A DNA stretch of 29,441 bases from Desulfobacteraceae bacterium UBA5616 (GCA_002423615.1 DIKO01000110.1:1-29441), one strand, 5' to 3'. Shown: positions 1-7,617, numbered from the stretch's first letter. The notes: generated from the letters alone by a model not told the origin. Translations and numbers: made by a program.

Positions 1-228
1 GATAAATTCATTATAACTACCCGGAACTCCAAGGTTTTCCTGACTTACGAGATGCGAAGCGATATCGATGCAGTTCTGGATGGCCATTTGAAGATTGAAA
101 AGAATGATTTCCTGACGGTCAATATCTTTCAGAAAGGTTTCCAGATCCGTATCGGATTTTTGTAGAACCCGTTCCAGATGTTTATTGACGGCCCCGGCTT
201 TTGATAGAAGCAGTGTGGTATCAACCAT
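1..228 (-). CDS. hepT: HepT-like HEPN toxin (DUF86), partial at left edge
   Basis: The reading frame starts at ATG 228-226 and continues off the left edge, so only the first 76 residues are seen. The protein begins MVDTTLLLSKAGAVNKHLER and continues with the helix LFNLQMAIQNCIDIASHLV followed by a GVPGSYNEF segment, which is characteristic of the DUF86/HepT family. HEPN toxins of this type are ribonucleases; the RX4-6H active-site motif lies toward the C-terminus and is outside the window, so activity cannot be judged. The start overlaps the end of the upstream mntA gene by 8 bases, the normal arrangement of a coupled MntA-HepT pair. The family call is firm because of the nucleotidyltransferase partner. 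Confidence 0.85.
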   Translation of the reverse strand, partial: MVDTTLLLSKAGAVNKHLERVLQKSDTDLETFLKDIDRQEIILFNLQMAIQNCIDIASHLVSQENLGVPGSYNEFI

Positions 229-640
229 CGGGATTTCCTTCCAGCATGCGGTTGAGGAACACGGATTGAATCTGGCTGCGCGAATACGAAAAATCTAGAA
301 TTTTCGATAGGGAGATCATCCTGAACTTCGCGTATTCTTTTTCATCATTCACCAGAATGCATTTTCCATATTTAAAAATTTGTTCGAGGAGGGTTTCCCC
401 GGCCGTGTTCAGGATGACGGGATGGACGTCTTTCCTCAGCATTCTCCCCAATTCGATGATGCATGCCGTTTGTTTGCCGGCTGCTGTTTTCATTACGTCG
501 TGCTTCAACAAAATCCCGATATCGATGTCGCTGAAGGGCTTTTGCTTTCCTGCTGCATACGAGCCGAAAAGGTAGACGGCTGAAACGTCCTTCTTATTTT
601 CAAAGTAGGCTGCGATTATGCTCTCGACTTCACCCATCAT
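221..640 (-). CDS. mntA: MntA-like nucleotidyltransferase antitoxin
   Basis: This is a minimal nucleotidyltransferase of about 139 residues. It contains the pol-beta signature GSYAAGKQKPFSDIDIGIL, that is GSx10DxD, with G26, S27, D38 and D40 counted from the chosen start. MntA proteins neutralise HepT by adding AMP to a tyrosine near the HEPN active site, and hepT follows with an 8-base overlap. The frame is open upstream to a possible start at 724, but that would overlap rmlB by 88 bases. The ATG at 640 overlaps the rmlB stop as ATGA (640-637) and gives a family-typical length, so I chose it. Expression is therefore probably coupled to translation of the sugar-nucleotide operon. The alternative of an unrelated nucleotidyltransferase is unlikely given the hepT neighbour. 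Confidence 0.88.
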   Translation of the reverse strand: MMGEVESIIAAYFENKKDVSAVYLFGSYAAGKQKPFSDIDIGILLKHDVMKTAAGKQTACIIELGRMLRKDVHPVILNTAGETLLEQIFKYGKCILVNDEKEYAKFRMISLSKILDFSYSRSQIQSVFLNRMLEGNPDG

Positions 641-1707
641 CGATTTCCATAATTCTGGGAAATCCACTTTTGATATTCCCCGGTCCGGATCGATTCCACC
701 CAGTCCATATGGCGGACATACCATTCAACCGTATCGGCAATGGCCTCCTCGAAGGTGTGGTCGGGCTGCCAGCCGGTTTGGTTCCGGATCTTCGTGGAAT
801 CGATGGCATACCGTCGGTCGTGTCCGGGCCGGTCCGTCACGAAATTGATCAATTCCCTGCTGCAGGATTTTCGTTTCAGTTTGCGATCCAGGATATCGCA
901 GAGGATGTGGACGATATCGATGTTTCTGTATTCCGAGTTGCCCCCGATATTATAGGTTTCACCGGGTCTGCCCTTGTGAAAGGCGGCGACCAGCGCACTG
1001 CAGTGATCGGCCACATAGAGCCAGTCCCGGATGTTTTCACCGTCGCCGTAAACCGGAAGGGGCTTGTTCTCGATGATGTTCAGGATCATCAGGGGGATGA
1101 GTTTTTCCGGAAACTGGTAGGGACCGTAATTGTTCGAACAGTTCGTGACGATGACCGGGAGACCGTAGGTCCTGAAAAAAGCCCTGGCAAAGTGATCCGA
1201 TGCGGCTTTGGATGCGGAATACGGGCTGGAAGGGTCATAGGGCGTAAGTTCCGTGAAATACCCCGCAGGGCCTAAGCTGCCGTAAACCTCGTCCGTGGAA
1301 ACATGGATAAACCTGAAGCCTCCGGGTTTCCCCCGCAGTTCCCAGGACTTGAAGGCCGCGTTGAGCAACCGGAAGGTGCCGGTGACGTTGGTGTTCACGA
1401 ATTCCTCGGGGCCCCGGATGGACCGGTCCACATGGGATTCGGCGGCAAAATGAAATACGCCTTCAAAACACGCTGTTTCAAACAGGTTATCAAGGAATCC
1501 CGAATCCAGGACATTTCCGTGGACAAATCGGTAGCGAGACGCCTGAACGTCCGGCAGATCGTTCAAATTAAGGGCATTGCCGGCATAGGTGAGGGCATCC
1601 AGGTTCACGATGCGCCATCCCGGTTGAGCGGACAGCACATGCCGGATGAAATTGGTGCCGATAAACCCGGCCCCCCCGGTCACTAAAATCGTTTTCTCTC
1701 CCATCAT
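637..1707 (-). CDS. rmlB: dTDP-glucose 4,6-dehydratase
   Basis: RmlB converts dTDP-glucose to dTDP-4-keto-6-deoxyglucose, the committed step toward dTDP-rhamnose and related deoxysugars. The protein is about 356 residues, normal for the family. It has the N-terminal NAD-binding GGAGFIGTNF motif, the active-site STDEVYG segment and the catalytic YxxxK in YSASKAASDHF (Y163, K167). I place the start at ATG 1707, six bases after an AGGG sequence; an ATG follows at 1704 and a GTG in frame at 1722 lies inside the heptamer array. rmlA, rmlC and rmlD are not visible, so the final sugar is unknown. The stop overlaps the mntA start (ATGA). Confidence 0.95.
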   Translation of the reverse strand: MMGEKTILVTGGAGFIGTNFIRHVLSAQPGWRIVNLDALTYAGNALNLNDLPDVQASRYRFVHGNVLDSGFLDNLFETACFEGVFHFAAESHVDRSIRGPEEFVNTNVTGTFRLLNAAFKSWELRGKPGGFRFIHVSTDEVYGSLGPAGYFTELTPYDPSSPYSASKAASDHFARAFFRTYGLPVIVTNCSNNYGPYQFPEKLIPLMILNIIENKPLPVYGDGENIRDWLYVADHCSALVAAFHKGRPGETYNIGGNSEYRNIDIVHILCDILDRKLKRKSCSRELINFVTDRPGHDRRYAIDSTKIRNQTGWQPDHTFEEAIADTVEWYVRHMDWVESIRTGEYQKWISQNYGNR

Positions 1708-1711
1708 TCCA

Positions 1712-1774
1712 TTCCCTATCACCTATCGCCCATCGCCTATCGCCTATAGCCTATCCCCTATCGCCTATTGCCTG
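1712..1774 (-). repeat. Heptamer array A (about nine units, TAGGCGA type)
   Basis: Read on the minus strand, the units are CAGGCAA, TAGGCGA, TAGGGGA, TAGGCTA, TAGGCGA, TAGGCGA, TGGGCGA, TAGGTGA and TAGGGAA. The first units encode the last residues of the CysQ-like protein, whose TAG stop (1753-1751) is the start of the fourth unit. The last units lie just before the rmlB start and contain an AGGG that could serve as a ribosome-binding site. Array boundaries are approximate at the rmlB end because the units decay. Confidence 0.9.
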
Positions 1775-2596
1775 TTTTTTTACTATAAACCTTGGATTCA
1801 AAAGGTTTTCCTTGTTGTAGCGGAGGGAAAGGCCGGTGTCAAAATCCAGAACGGAAAGACCCGCATTTTCCGCAATGGCCTGGCCGGCCGCGGTATCCCA
1901 TTCCATGGTGGGCCCGAACCGGGGATACACATGGGCCTTGCCTTCCCCAACCCGGCAGAACTTCAGGGAACTGCCGGCTGAGATAAACTCGACCCGCGGA
2001 TGTTTTGCCTGCATTTCCCGTACAAACGCCTCCATATCCGGGGTAGGGTGGGACCGGCTGCCGATGATGATAAAAACCTCATTCGAAAGATGATCAAGAG
2101 GCAGTTTCCGGGAATGCTCCATGACGGCACCGATACTCCCGGCGGGTTTATCCGGATTCAGGAGCCCGGCCGCTTCGGACATTTTCCAGGACCCCAGACC
2201 CTGACGGGCAAAATACAGCGTATCCCGGACGGGAACGTAGATGACGCCCATGACCGGCGCCTCCTTTTCAACAAGGGCGATATTGACGGTGAACTCCCCG
2301 TTCCTTTTGATGAAATCCTTGGTGCCGTCCAGGGGGTCGACGATCCACAGCCTTTCCCACGGCCTCCGCTCGGAAGAAGGGATCTTTTTTCCCTCCTCGC
2401 TGAGGATGGGAATGTTCAAGGGGCTAAGGCGCATCGAAATGATGGCGTGGGCGTTCCGGTCCGCCAGGGTCAGGGGGGAATCGTCCGGTTTGTGGTCAAC
2501 CGTAAAGTCCGTCCCGTAAACCTCGAGAATGGCACGCCCGGCCTCAATCGCCGCATATATGGCCGTTAACAGATATCTTTCACCCTCATTCACCAT
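1751..2596 (-). CDS. cysQ: CysQ-like 3'(2'),5'-bisphosphate nucleotidase
   Basis: This is a 281-residue inositol-monophosphatase-fold protein. The metal-binding motif WIVDPLDGTKDFI spans about residues 84-96 (D87, D90, D94), preceded by LSEEGK near residue 66 that supplies a metal ligand, and there is a C-terminal EWDTAAGQAI motif. These are the hallmarks of CysQ, which removes the 3' phosphate of PAP, the by-product of PAPS-dependent sulfotransferases. Its place between nucleotide-sugar genes suggests a role with the polysaccharide rather than in sulfate assimilation, but that is inference. The last seven residues, QAIGDRG, and the stop are encoded by heptamer array A, so the native tail appears replaced or extended. 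A purine-rich GGGAGG about 12 bases upstream may be the ribosome-binding site. A generic inositol phosphatase is the alternative. Confidence 0.85.
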   Translation of the reverse strand: MVNEGERYLLTAIYAAIEAGRAILEVYGTDFTVDHKPDDSPLTLADRNAHAIISMRLSPLNIPILSEEGKKIPSSERRPWERLWIVDPLDGTKDFIKRNGEFTVNIALVEKEAPVMGVIYVPVRDTLYFARQGLGSWKMSEAAGLLNPDKPAGSIGAVMEHSRKLPLDHLSNEVFIIIGSRSHPTPDMEAFVREMQAKHPRVEFISAGSSLKFCRVGEGKAHVYPRFGPTMEWDTAAGQAIAENAGLSVLDFDTGLSLRYNKENLLNPRFIVKKQAIGDRG

Positions 2597-2610
2597 TCAC
2601 CCGCTTTCCC

Positions 2611-2659
2611 TCCCCCATCGCCTATAGCCCATCGCCTATAGCCTATCTCCTATCGCCTG
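2611..2659 (-). repeat. Heptamer array B (seven units, TAGGCGA type)
   Basis: On the minus strand the units are CAGGCGA, TAGGAGA, TAGGCTA, TAGGCGA, TGGGCTA, TAGGCGA and TGGGGGA. The array begins inside the nucleotidyltransferase gene, encodes its last residues and its TAG stop (2638-2636), and ends 14 bases before the cysQ start. Confidence 0.92.
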
Positions 2660-3445
2660 AATTTTATACCATTCCTGGGCCCTTTTCAGGGCCGCCGAAT
2701 CATCCACCCCCATGGCCTCGGTTTCGTTTTCAGCCGTCGCATACCCCACCGAAAGGCCGTCCTTCACCATGAACTCGACGAGATCCGTGATGAAATACTC
2801 GTCGATGACCGTATCTTTTCCCTCGATCACCTTGCACACCCTGTGGGGGGCGGATTCCAGGATGGGGAGGTACCGGACCAGATCATCTTTTTTAAAGGCG
2901 TATATGCCGGCATTGCAGACAACATAATGGTTTTGCTTTTCAGGGGGCCACGCGTTCCAGTATTTCCATTCGATGATCCGGTTGACCGTATCCCCTGAAA
3001 TGTCCAGGACGCCGTATTGCTTTTTATCCCGGGGGATGAATCCCAGAATGACCAGGCTGTTTTGGTCCAGCTTTTGGACCAGGTGTGAATATGTGTTCCC
3101 GGAAACAAAAGGGACATCGCCCATGGTGACGATCAGGCTGCTGCAGGAAGAACACTCGATGAATTTGCGGGCGGCCAGCAACGCCCCGCCGGTGCCGTTC
3201 AGGTTCGGCTGCTCACAGTAGGAAACCCCGGCCCCCCGGGTTGAACGGATGACCTCCTCTTTTTTAAAATTGACGACAAGGCACTTGGGGCCATCGGGGA
3301 GTTTGTCCAGGATGTGCAGCAGAAGAGGGCGACTGCCTTCGTAGACGGATGCTCCGGGGACCAGGGGCAAAAGGGTTTTATTGCCGTGGTAGTCTTTCAT
3401 CCGGGTGCCGCGGCCGGCGGCCATGATGATGGAGGCGATTGTCAT
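2636..3445 (-). CDS. GlmU-like nucleotidyltransferase (uridylyltransferase domain only)
   Basis: This is a 269-residue sugar-phosphate nucleotidyltransferase. It opens with the nucleotide-binding signature IIMAAGRGTRM followed by a conserved lysine-containing NKTLLPL. It continues with EQPNLNGTGGALLAA and VTMGDVPFV, which match the GlmU N-terminal domain pattern (QxxxxGTAxA and the metal-binding GDxP). The C-terminal left-handed beta-helix acetyltransferase domain of full GlmU is absent, so this enzyme probably only transfers UMP or another NMP onto a sugar-1-phosphate. The sugar cannot be read from the sequence. Translation starts at ATG 3445 with no clear Shine-Dalgarno sequence because array C precedes it in the pyrimidine-rich orientation. 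The last seven residues, QAIGDRL, come from array B. Confidence 0.85.
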   Translation of the reverse strand: MTIASIIMAAGRGTRMKDYHGNKTLLPLVPGASVYEGSRPLLLHILDKLPDGPKCLVVNFKKEEVIRSTRGAGVSYCEQPNLNGTGGALLAARKFIECSSCSSLIVTMGDVPFVSGNTYSHLVQKLDQNSLVILGFIPRDKKQYGVLDISGDTVNRIIEWKYWNAWPPEKQNHYVVCNAGIYAFKKDDLVRYLPILESAPHRVCKVIEGKDTVIDEYFITDLVEFMVKDGLSVGYATAENETEAMGVDDSAALKRAQEWYKIQAIGDRL

Positions 3446-3453
3446 AATAGTAA

Positions 3454-3493
3454 AAGGCTATAGGCTATAGGCTATAGGTTATAGGTTATAGGG
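3454..3493 (+). repeat. Heptamer array C (about six units, inverted orientation)
   Basis: The purine-rich strand here is the plus strand, opposite to arrays A, B and D. The units are AAGGCTA, TAGGCTA twice, TAGGTTA twice and a partial TAGGG. On the coding minus strand it reads as CCTATAA/CCTATAG. It supplies the TAA stop of ugd (3488-3486) and fills the spacer up to nine bases before the nucleotidyltransferase start. Confidence 0.9.
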
Positions 3494-4826
3494 TGTGGGG
3501 GGGTCTGCCGATGCAGAAATAGGCAAATCCGAGGGATGACACAAAGGACGGGTCATAGAGATTCCGGCCGTCGAAGATGATGGGGGCGGTGAGGAGTTTT
3601 CGGATTCTGGTGAAGTCCGGGTTCCTGAACTGGTTCCAGTCCGTGGCCACGGCTAGCGCATCGGCGTTTTGCAACGCCTCATACTGATCGCCAGAAATCG
3701 TGACCCTGTCATTGCCGGCCAGTTCATTTCGGGATTTTTCGTTGGCCGCCGGGTCAAAAGCCTGAATCTTCATGCCGGTTTCCGTGAGCTGCCGGATAAT
3801 GGAAAGAGCCGGGGACTCACGGATGTCGTCGGTGTTGGCCTTAAAGGCCAGTCCCCACAGGGCGAGGGTCTTGCCGGAGACGCCGCCCTGGTTCTTGAAA
3901 TAATCTCTGATTTTATGGGCGAGAACTTCCTTCTGAAGGGTGTTGACCCTGTCCACGGCAGTTAAGAGGGCGGGGTCGTACCCGTTTTCCCTGGCGGTGT
4001 TGATCAATGCCTTGACGTCCTTTGGAAAGCATGAACCTCCATATCCCACACCCGGATAGATGAAATGGTAACCGATGCGATGGTCGGACCCGATGCCCCG
4101 TCTGACATCATGAATATCGGCCCCCACCCGGTCGCAGATATTCGCGATTTCATTGATATAGGAAATTTTGGCGGCCAGCATGCAGTTGGCGGCATACTTG
4201 GTCAGTTCCGCGCTTTTGATGTCCATGAGGATCATTTTGTCGCGGCTTCTGGCAAAGGGGGCATAGAGCGACTCCAGAAGCTTGGCCGTGCGGATATTAT
4301 CCGTTCCCACAATGACCCTGTCCGGTTTCATGAAATCATTGACCGCATCGCCCTCCTTGAGAAATTCCGGATTGGACACCACGTCAAATTCTATTTCCAG
4401 ATGCCGCTGGTGGATTTCTTCCTGGATGATGTTGCGGACCGCTTCCGCCGTTCCCACGGGAACGGTGGATTTATTGATGATGATTTTATATTCGCCGATG
4501 GCTCGGCCGATCTGGCCTGCGACCTTATGGATGTGGGAAAGATCGCACGAACCATCCTCCAGGGAAGGGGTTCCCACGCAGTTCATCACAAAAAGAGCGT
4601 TTTCAAGTGCTCCTGCAAGATCCACAGTAAACTCCAGGCGGCCCTCTGCCATGTTCCGGATGACCATGGGCTCCAGGCCGGGCTCATAAATATGGACTTT
4701 TCCGCTTTTCAGGGTGTTGATAATTTCCGGATTGATGTCCACACAGACCACCTGGTTCCCGGTTTCCGCAAAACACGCCGCAGTCACCAGCCCGACATAC
4801 CCCGTCCCCACAATACAAATATTCAT
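3486..4826 (-). CDS. ugd: UDP-glucose 6-dehydrogenase
   Basis: Ugd oxidises UDP-glucose to UDP-glucuronate with two NAD+, providing an acidic sugar for polysaccharide synthesis. The 446-residue length is typical. The N-terminal Rossmann motif is GTGYVGLVTAACFAE (residues 7-21), the central domain carries SNPEFLKEGDAVNDF, and the catalytic cysteine is C266 in GYGGSCFPKDVKAL. The C-terminal domain holds LWGLAFKANTDDIRESPAL. The start codon ATG 4826-4824 is fused directly to heptamer array D: the A of ATG is the last base of the final unit, and TAGG a few bases upstream is the only Shine-Dalgarno-like sequence. The stop codon lies in array C. A GDP-mannose dehydrogenase is the related alternative, but the overall motif set fits Ugd better. 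Confidence 0.95.
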   Translation of the reverse strand: MNICIVGTGYVGLVTAACFAETGNQVVCVDINPEIINTLKSGKVHIYEPGLEPMVIRNMAEGRLEFTVDLAGALENALFVMNCVGTPSLEDGSCDLSHIHKVAGQIGRAIGEYKIIINKSTVPVGTAEAVRNIIQEEIHQRHLEIEFDVVSNPEFLKEGDAVNDFMKPDRVIVGTDNIRTAKLLESLYAPFARSRDKMILMDIKSAELTKYAANCMLAAKISYINEIANICDRVGADIHDVRRGIGSDHRIGYHFIYPGVGYGGSCFPKDVKALINTARENGYDPALLTAVDRVNTLQKEVLAHKIRDYFKNQGGVSGKTLALWGLAFKANTDDIRESPALSIIRQLTETGMKIQAFDPAANEKSRNELAGNDRVTISGDQYEALQNADALAVATDWNQFRNPDFTRIRKLLTAPIIFDGRNLYDPSFVSSLGFAYFCIGRPPHTL

Positions 4827-4874
4827 AACCTATTACCTATCGCCTATCGCCCATCGCCTATCGCCTATCGCCTG
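4826..4874 (-). repeat. Heptamer array D (seven units, TAGGCGA type)
   Basis: On the minus strand the units are CAGGCGA, TAGGCGA twice, TGGGCGA, TAGGCGA, TAGGTAA and TAGGTTA. The array starts four bases after the TAA stop of the exporter gene and ends on the first base of the ugd start codon, so it fills essentially the whole intergenic spacer. Confidence 0.93.
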
Positions 4875-4878
4875 ATTT

Positions 4879-7440
4879 TTAATTCACCGCGATGATCACC
4901 CCGGCCGTCACCGCTATCTGGTACATGATTTCCGTAATGGACTTGGTCAGGGCCAGCCAGGGGTATTTGGTGAGTTTTTTCGGGATGATGAGAGTATCCC
5001 CGGGGTCGAGTTCCTGGGATTCGAAACCCCGTGACACGGCCCATCGATGTTTTTTCGCGTCCCAGTTCAACAACCCGAAAAAACTCTCCTGCTGCTTGCT
5101 GATGACATCCCCGTTGGCCTTGACCAGGTAGATCTGTTTTTCATTGGCCTCATCCGTGACGCCGCCGACCCGGTTGAGATAGTATCGGACGTCTTTGCCT
5201 TCTTCATACAAGAGGGCGGTGGGATTGTAAGTCTCGCCCATGATGTTGACGTAATCAGGCCTCTTGGAGACGATTAACTTGTCCCCGGCATTGAGTGCAA
5301 AATCGTTTGCCGAGTCCTGTCCGGAAAGAATCTGGTCCAGATTGATGATCATACGGCCCGTCGGTCGGGCAGCTCTCATTTTTTCGAGGAGCTGTTTTTT
5401 GGTCGCCAGTTCCGCAGCCATTATCGCGGCCTCGTCTTTATCCATGCTGGTTTCCGCCATCTGGAGGCTTGCCGTGAAAATTTCCTCCTCGAGGGTGTCG
5501 ACATAATCCTTGAACCGTTTGCCCTGAATTTCACGGACGCTTTCCCGTTCGAACACAGCCCCGTAAGCGTATCCGTCCTGGGTCAGGCCCCCGGCCTTCC
5601 GGATGATGGAGCTGATCCGTTCGCCGTCTGAAAATGAATATTCCCCGGGAAAAACGAACTCTCCCTCCAGGGCGACGGTTCTTTTGAGGGTTTCGTCAAT
5701 CTGAGGAATCTGGCGGATAAAAACGGTGTCGTTGGGTTCAAGGGCCATGTTGTCCGGTTGCTGTTCGGCCATGGCTTTATCCGGTGAAAACGGCAGGCTG
5801 ATATTATCCGTGCCGCCTTTTCCGACGAGTAACCGGGTGAGGGTGCCTTCCGTACGATAGGCTTTATCCGTGACGTTTCCGGCCTGGAAAATCAGGTCCT
5901 TGATGTCCATGCCGTCGTAAAGGGTATAAACGCCGGGGGAATTGACGGCCCCTTTAATCTGCACTTGGGGGCGGTTTTCCTTTTCCCATTTGTGATAAAC
6001 GATAACCCTGTCCAGTTCTTTCAACTCGAGGTTGGCGGCCCGGTTTCCCGCGAGCATTTTGCCGAGATCGAATTTCACGATTTCAATATGCTGGTCCGGG
6101 GGCATGCTCCGCATGATCTCGCCCTGCGCCAGAAAGGGCTCTGGAAGCAGTGCATCGTAGGAGGGAATCAGGTCCTTCAATCTCATGCCGGGACGGAACT
6201 CGTATTCCCTGGGATATTTCACATGACCTTCCAGAGTCACAACGTTCCGGATTTCCTTGTGCACCGGGTAAATTTTAATCAGGTCCCCGTCTTTGAGCGT
6301 TGTCGAGAGGTCGGCATGGTCCATGGGAAGATCGGGGTCTATGTTGAAACTTTTGATTACCCGCTTCTGATTGCCCTCGATGCGTTCCACCACCACATTC
6401 TGAAGATCGCCGGTGGGCAGCAGGCCCCCGGCCAGTTGAATGATGCCGTAGATGTCCTGCCCTTCCATCAATTCATATATGGCCGGCCTTCTTACATTGC
6501 CGGCGATGCCGGCGACGGGTCCGATCACCGGAATGAAAATAGTGTCCCCGGCCATCAGCCGCTGGTCCTGGATTTTGTCGCCTTCCAGGAAGAAGCTGTA
6601 CAGATCCAGGGTAGACACCACCTCGGCGTTGCGGATGAGCTGGATATTTCTCAGGCTTCCGTTTTTGGTGGGGCCTTTGGCCTGGAAAAGAGCGGTGATA
6701 AGGGTGGAGAGGGAACTGACCGAATACGTGCCGGGGACTAAGGCCTCGCCGACAACGAAAATCCCGATGGTGCGCAATTCACCCATGGTGATGCTGATTT
6801 CAAAATCCGTGTAGAATTCCTTAAACCGATGATAGAGATGGGTTTTCAATTCCGCATAGGTCAGGCCGCTGACGTTGACCGTGCCGATCCGGGGAATGTT
6901 GATGCTGCCTCTCCGGTCCACCGTTACATCGTACTCACCCTCGAATTTTCCCCAGATGTTGATCTTGAAATTGTCCCCCGGGCCGATGACGTAGCTGTCC
7001 CCCACGGGGATGTTTTCCGCCGGGGCGAAACTGATGGCGGCATTGGTGAAAAACTCATATCCGTATTGCGTAAGTTCCTTTGCGATCTCATCCGGGAATT
7101 CCCCGGAAAGAATAGTCTCGATCCGTGAAGCCGGCTCCTCAATACTCAGTGTACCGGGTTCCGAACTTTCCGGAAGTTCGGATGGCATGCCGGATTCAGC
7201 GCCGGGCGTTGCCTTTGTGTCCTGTTCTTCTATCAGGGTTTTCATCTTGGGATCTGTTTTAATCCATTCTGTTTTGGCCGTGTCCGACAGGGAATTATAC
7301 AGTTTGATTTTATTGGCGGTGCTGAGCTCGTTCATGCTGTCGGCGTCTCCGCTCTGGGCGGCCGGCCGGGACGGGGCGGAAAAGATCACGCAAACCGTCA
7401 GAAGACAGGCGAAAACGGCGATGATGGGGTTTGTTCTCAT
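4879..7440 (-). CDS. Wza-type polysaccharide export protein with six SLBB domains
   Basis: This is an 853-residue outer-membrane polysaccharide export protein. Residues 1-29 form a Sec signal peptide ending near PAAQ; no good lipobox is present. Residues 30-145 are an unassigned region. Residues about 148-220 are the Poly_export domain, starting at YVIGPGDNFKINIWG. Six SLBB-like beta-grasp repeats follow at about 223-305, 307-393, 397-482, 490-576, 586-726 and 729-822. Each repeat shows a G-x(2-5)-PG(x)Y-type start and ends in a GDxxxI/V motif. The fifth holds a helical insertion near 642-690. The C-terminal segment 827-853 resembles the pore-forming helix of Wza. E. coli Wza is less than half this size. 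The protein should form the exit channel for the polymer whose length is set by the Wzz-type protein upstream. Confidence 0.9.
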   Translation of the reverse strand: MRTNPIIAVFACLLTVCVIFSAPSRPAAQSGDADSMNELSTANKIKLYNSLSDTAKTEWIKTDPKMKTLIEEQDTKATPGAESGMPSELPESSEPGTLSIEEPASRIETILSGEFPDEIAKELTQYGYEFFTNAAISFAPAENIPVGDSYVIGPGDNFKINIWGKFEGEYDVTVDRRGSINIPRIGTVNVSGLTYAELKTHLYHRFKEFYTDFEISITMGELRTIGIFVVGEALVPGTYSVSSLSTLITALFQAKGPTKNGSLRNIQLIRNAEVVSTLDLYSFFLEGDKIQDQRLMAGDTIFIPVIGPVAGIAGNVRRPAIYELMEGQDIYGIIQLAGGLLPTGDLQNVVVERIEGNQKRVIKSFNIDPDLPMDHADLSTTLKDGDLIKIYPVHKEIRNVVTLEGHVKYPREYEFRPGMRLKDLIPSYDALLPEPFLAQGEIMRSMPPDQHIEIVKFDLGKMLAGNRAANLELKELDRVIVYHKWEKENRPQVQIKGAVNSPGVYTLYDGMDIKDLIFQAGNVTDKAYRTEGTLTRLLVGKGGTDNISLPFSPDKAMAEQQPDNMALEPNDTVFIRQIPQIDETLKRTVALEGEFVFPGEYSFSDGERISSIIRKAGGLTQDGYAYGAVFERESVREIQGKRFKDYVDTLEEEIFTASLQMAETSMDKDEAAIMAAELATKKQLLEKMRAARPTGRMIINLDQILSGQDSANDFALNAGDKLIVSKRPDYVNIMGETYNPTALLYEEGKDVRYYLNRVGGVTDEANEKQIYLVKANGDVISKQQESFFGLLNWDAKKHRWAVSRGFESQELDPGDTLIIPKKLTKYPWLALTKSITEIMYQIAVTAGVIIAVN

Positions 7441-7617
7441 ATGGACAAGGACTCCGATAAATAAATAATGAATTTTGTAATATTCTGCCGGGATTCCAGC
7501 CCCGACACGCGGGGCGATGACAGGTGCAAGCCATGATCCGGAACGTCAATGACTTTCCAAACCCGGCATTCGGACCGATCATAGGCCGGTGAGGCAGGCC
7601 GGATTCCTTACCCGGCG

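Noticed and set aside
641..724. Longer MntA beginning inside rmlB
   Set aside because: It would need an 88-base overlap with rmlB; the ATGA overlap start gives a family-typical length.
1712..4874. Heptamer arrays read as CRISPR or as sequencing low-complexity artefact
   Set aside because: There are no spacers, so not CRISPR. Each array has its own pattern of unit variants and sits at a different gene junction, which does not look like a sequencing artefact.
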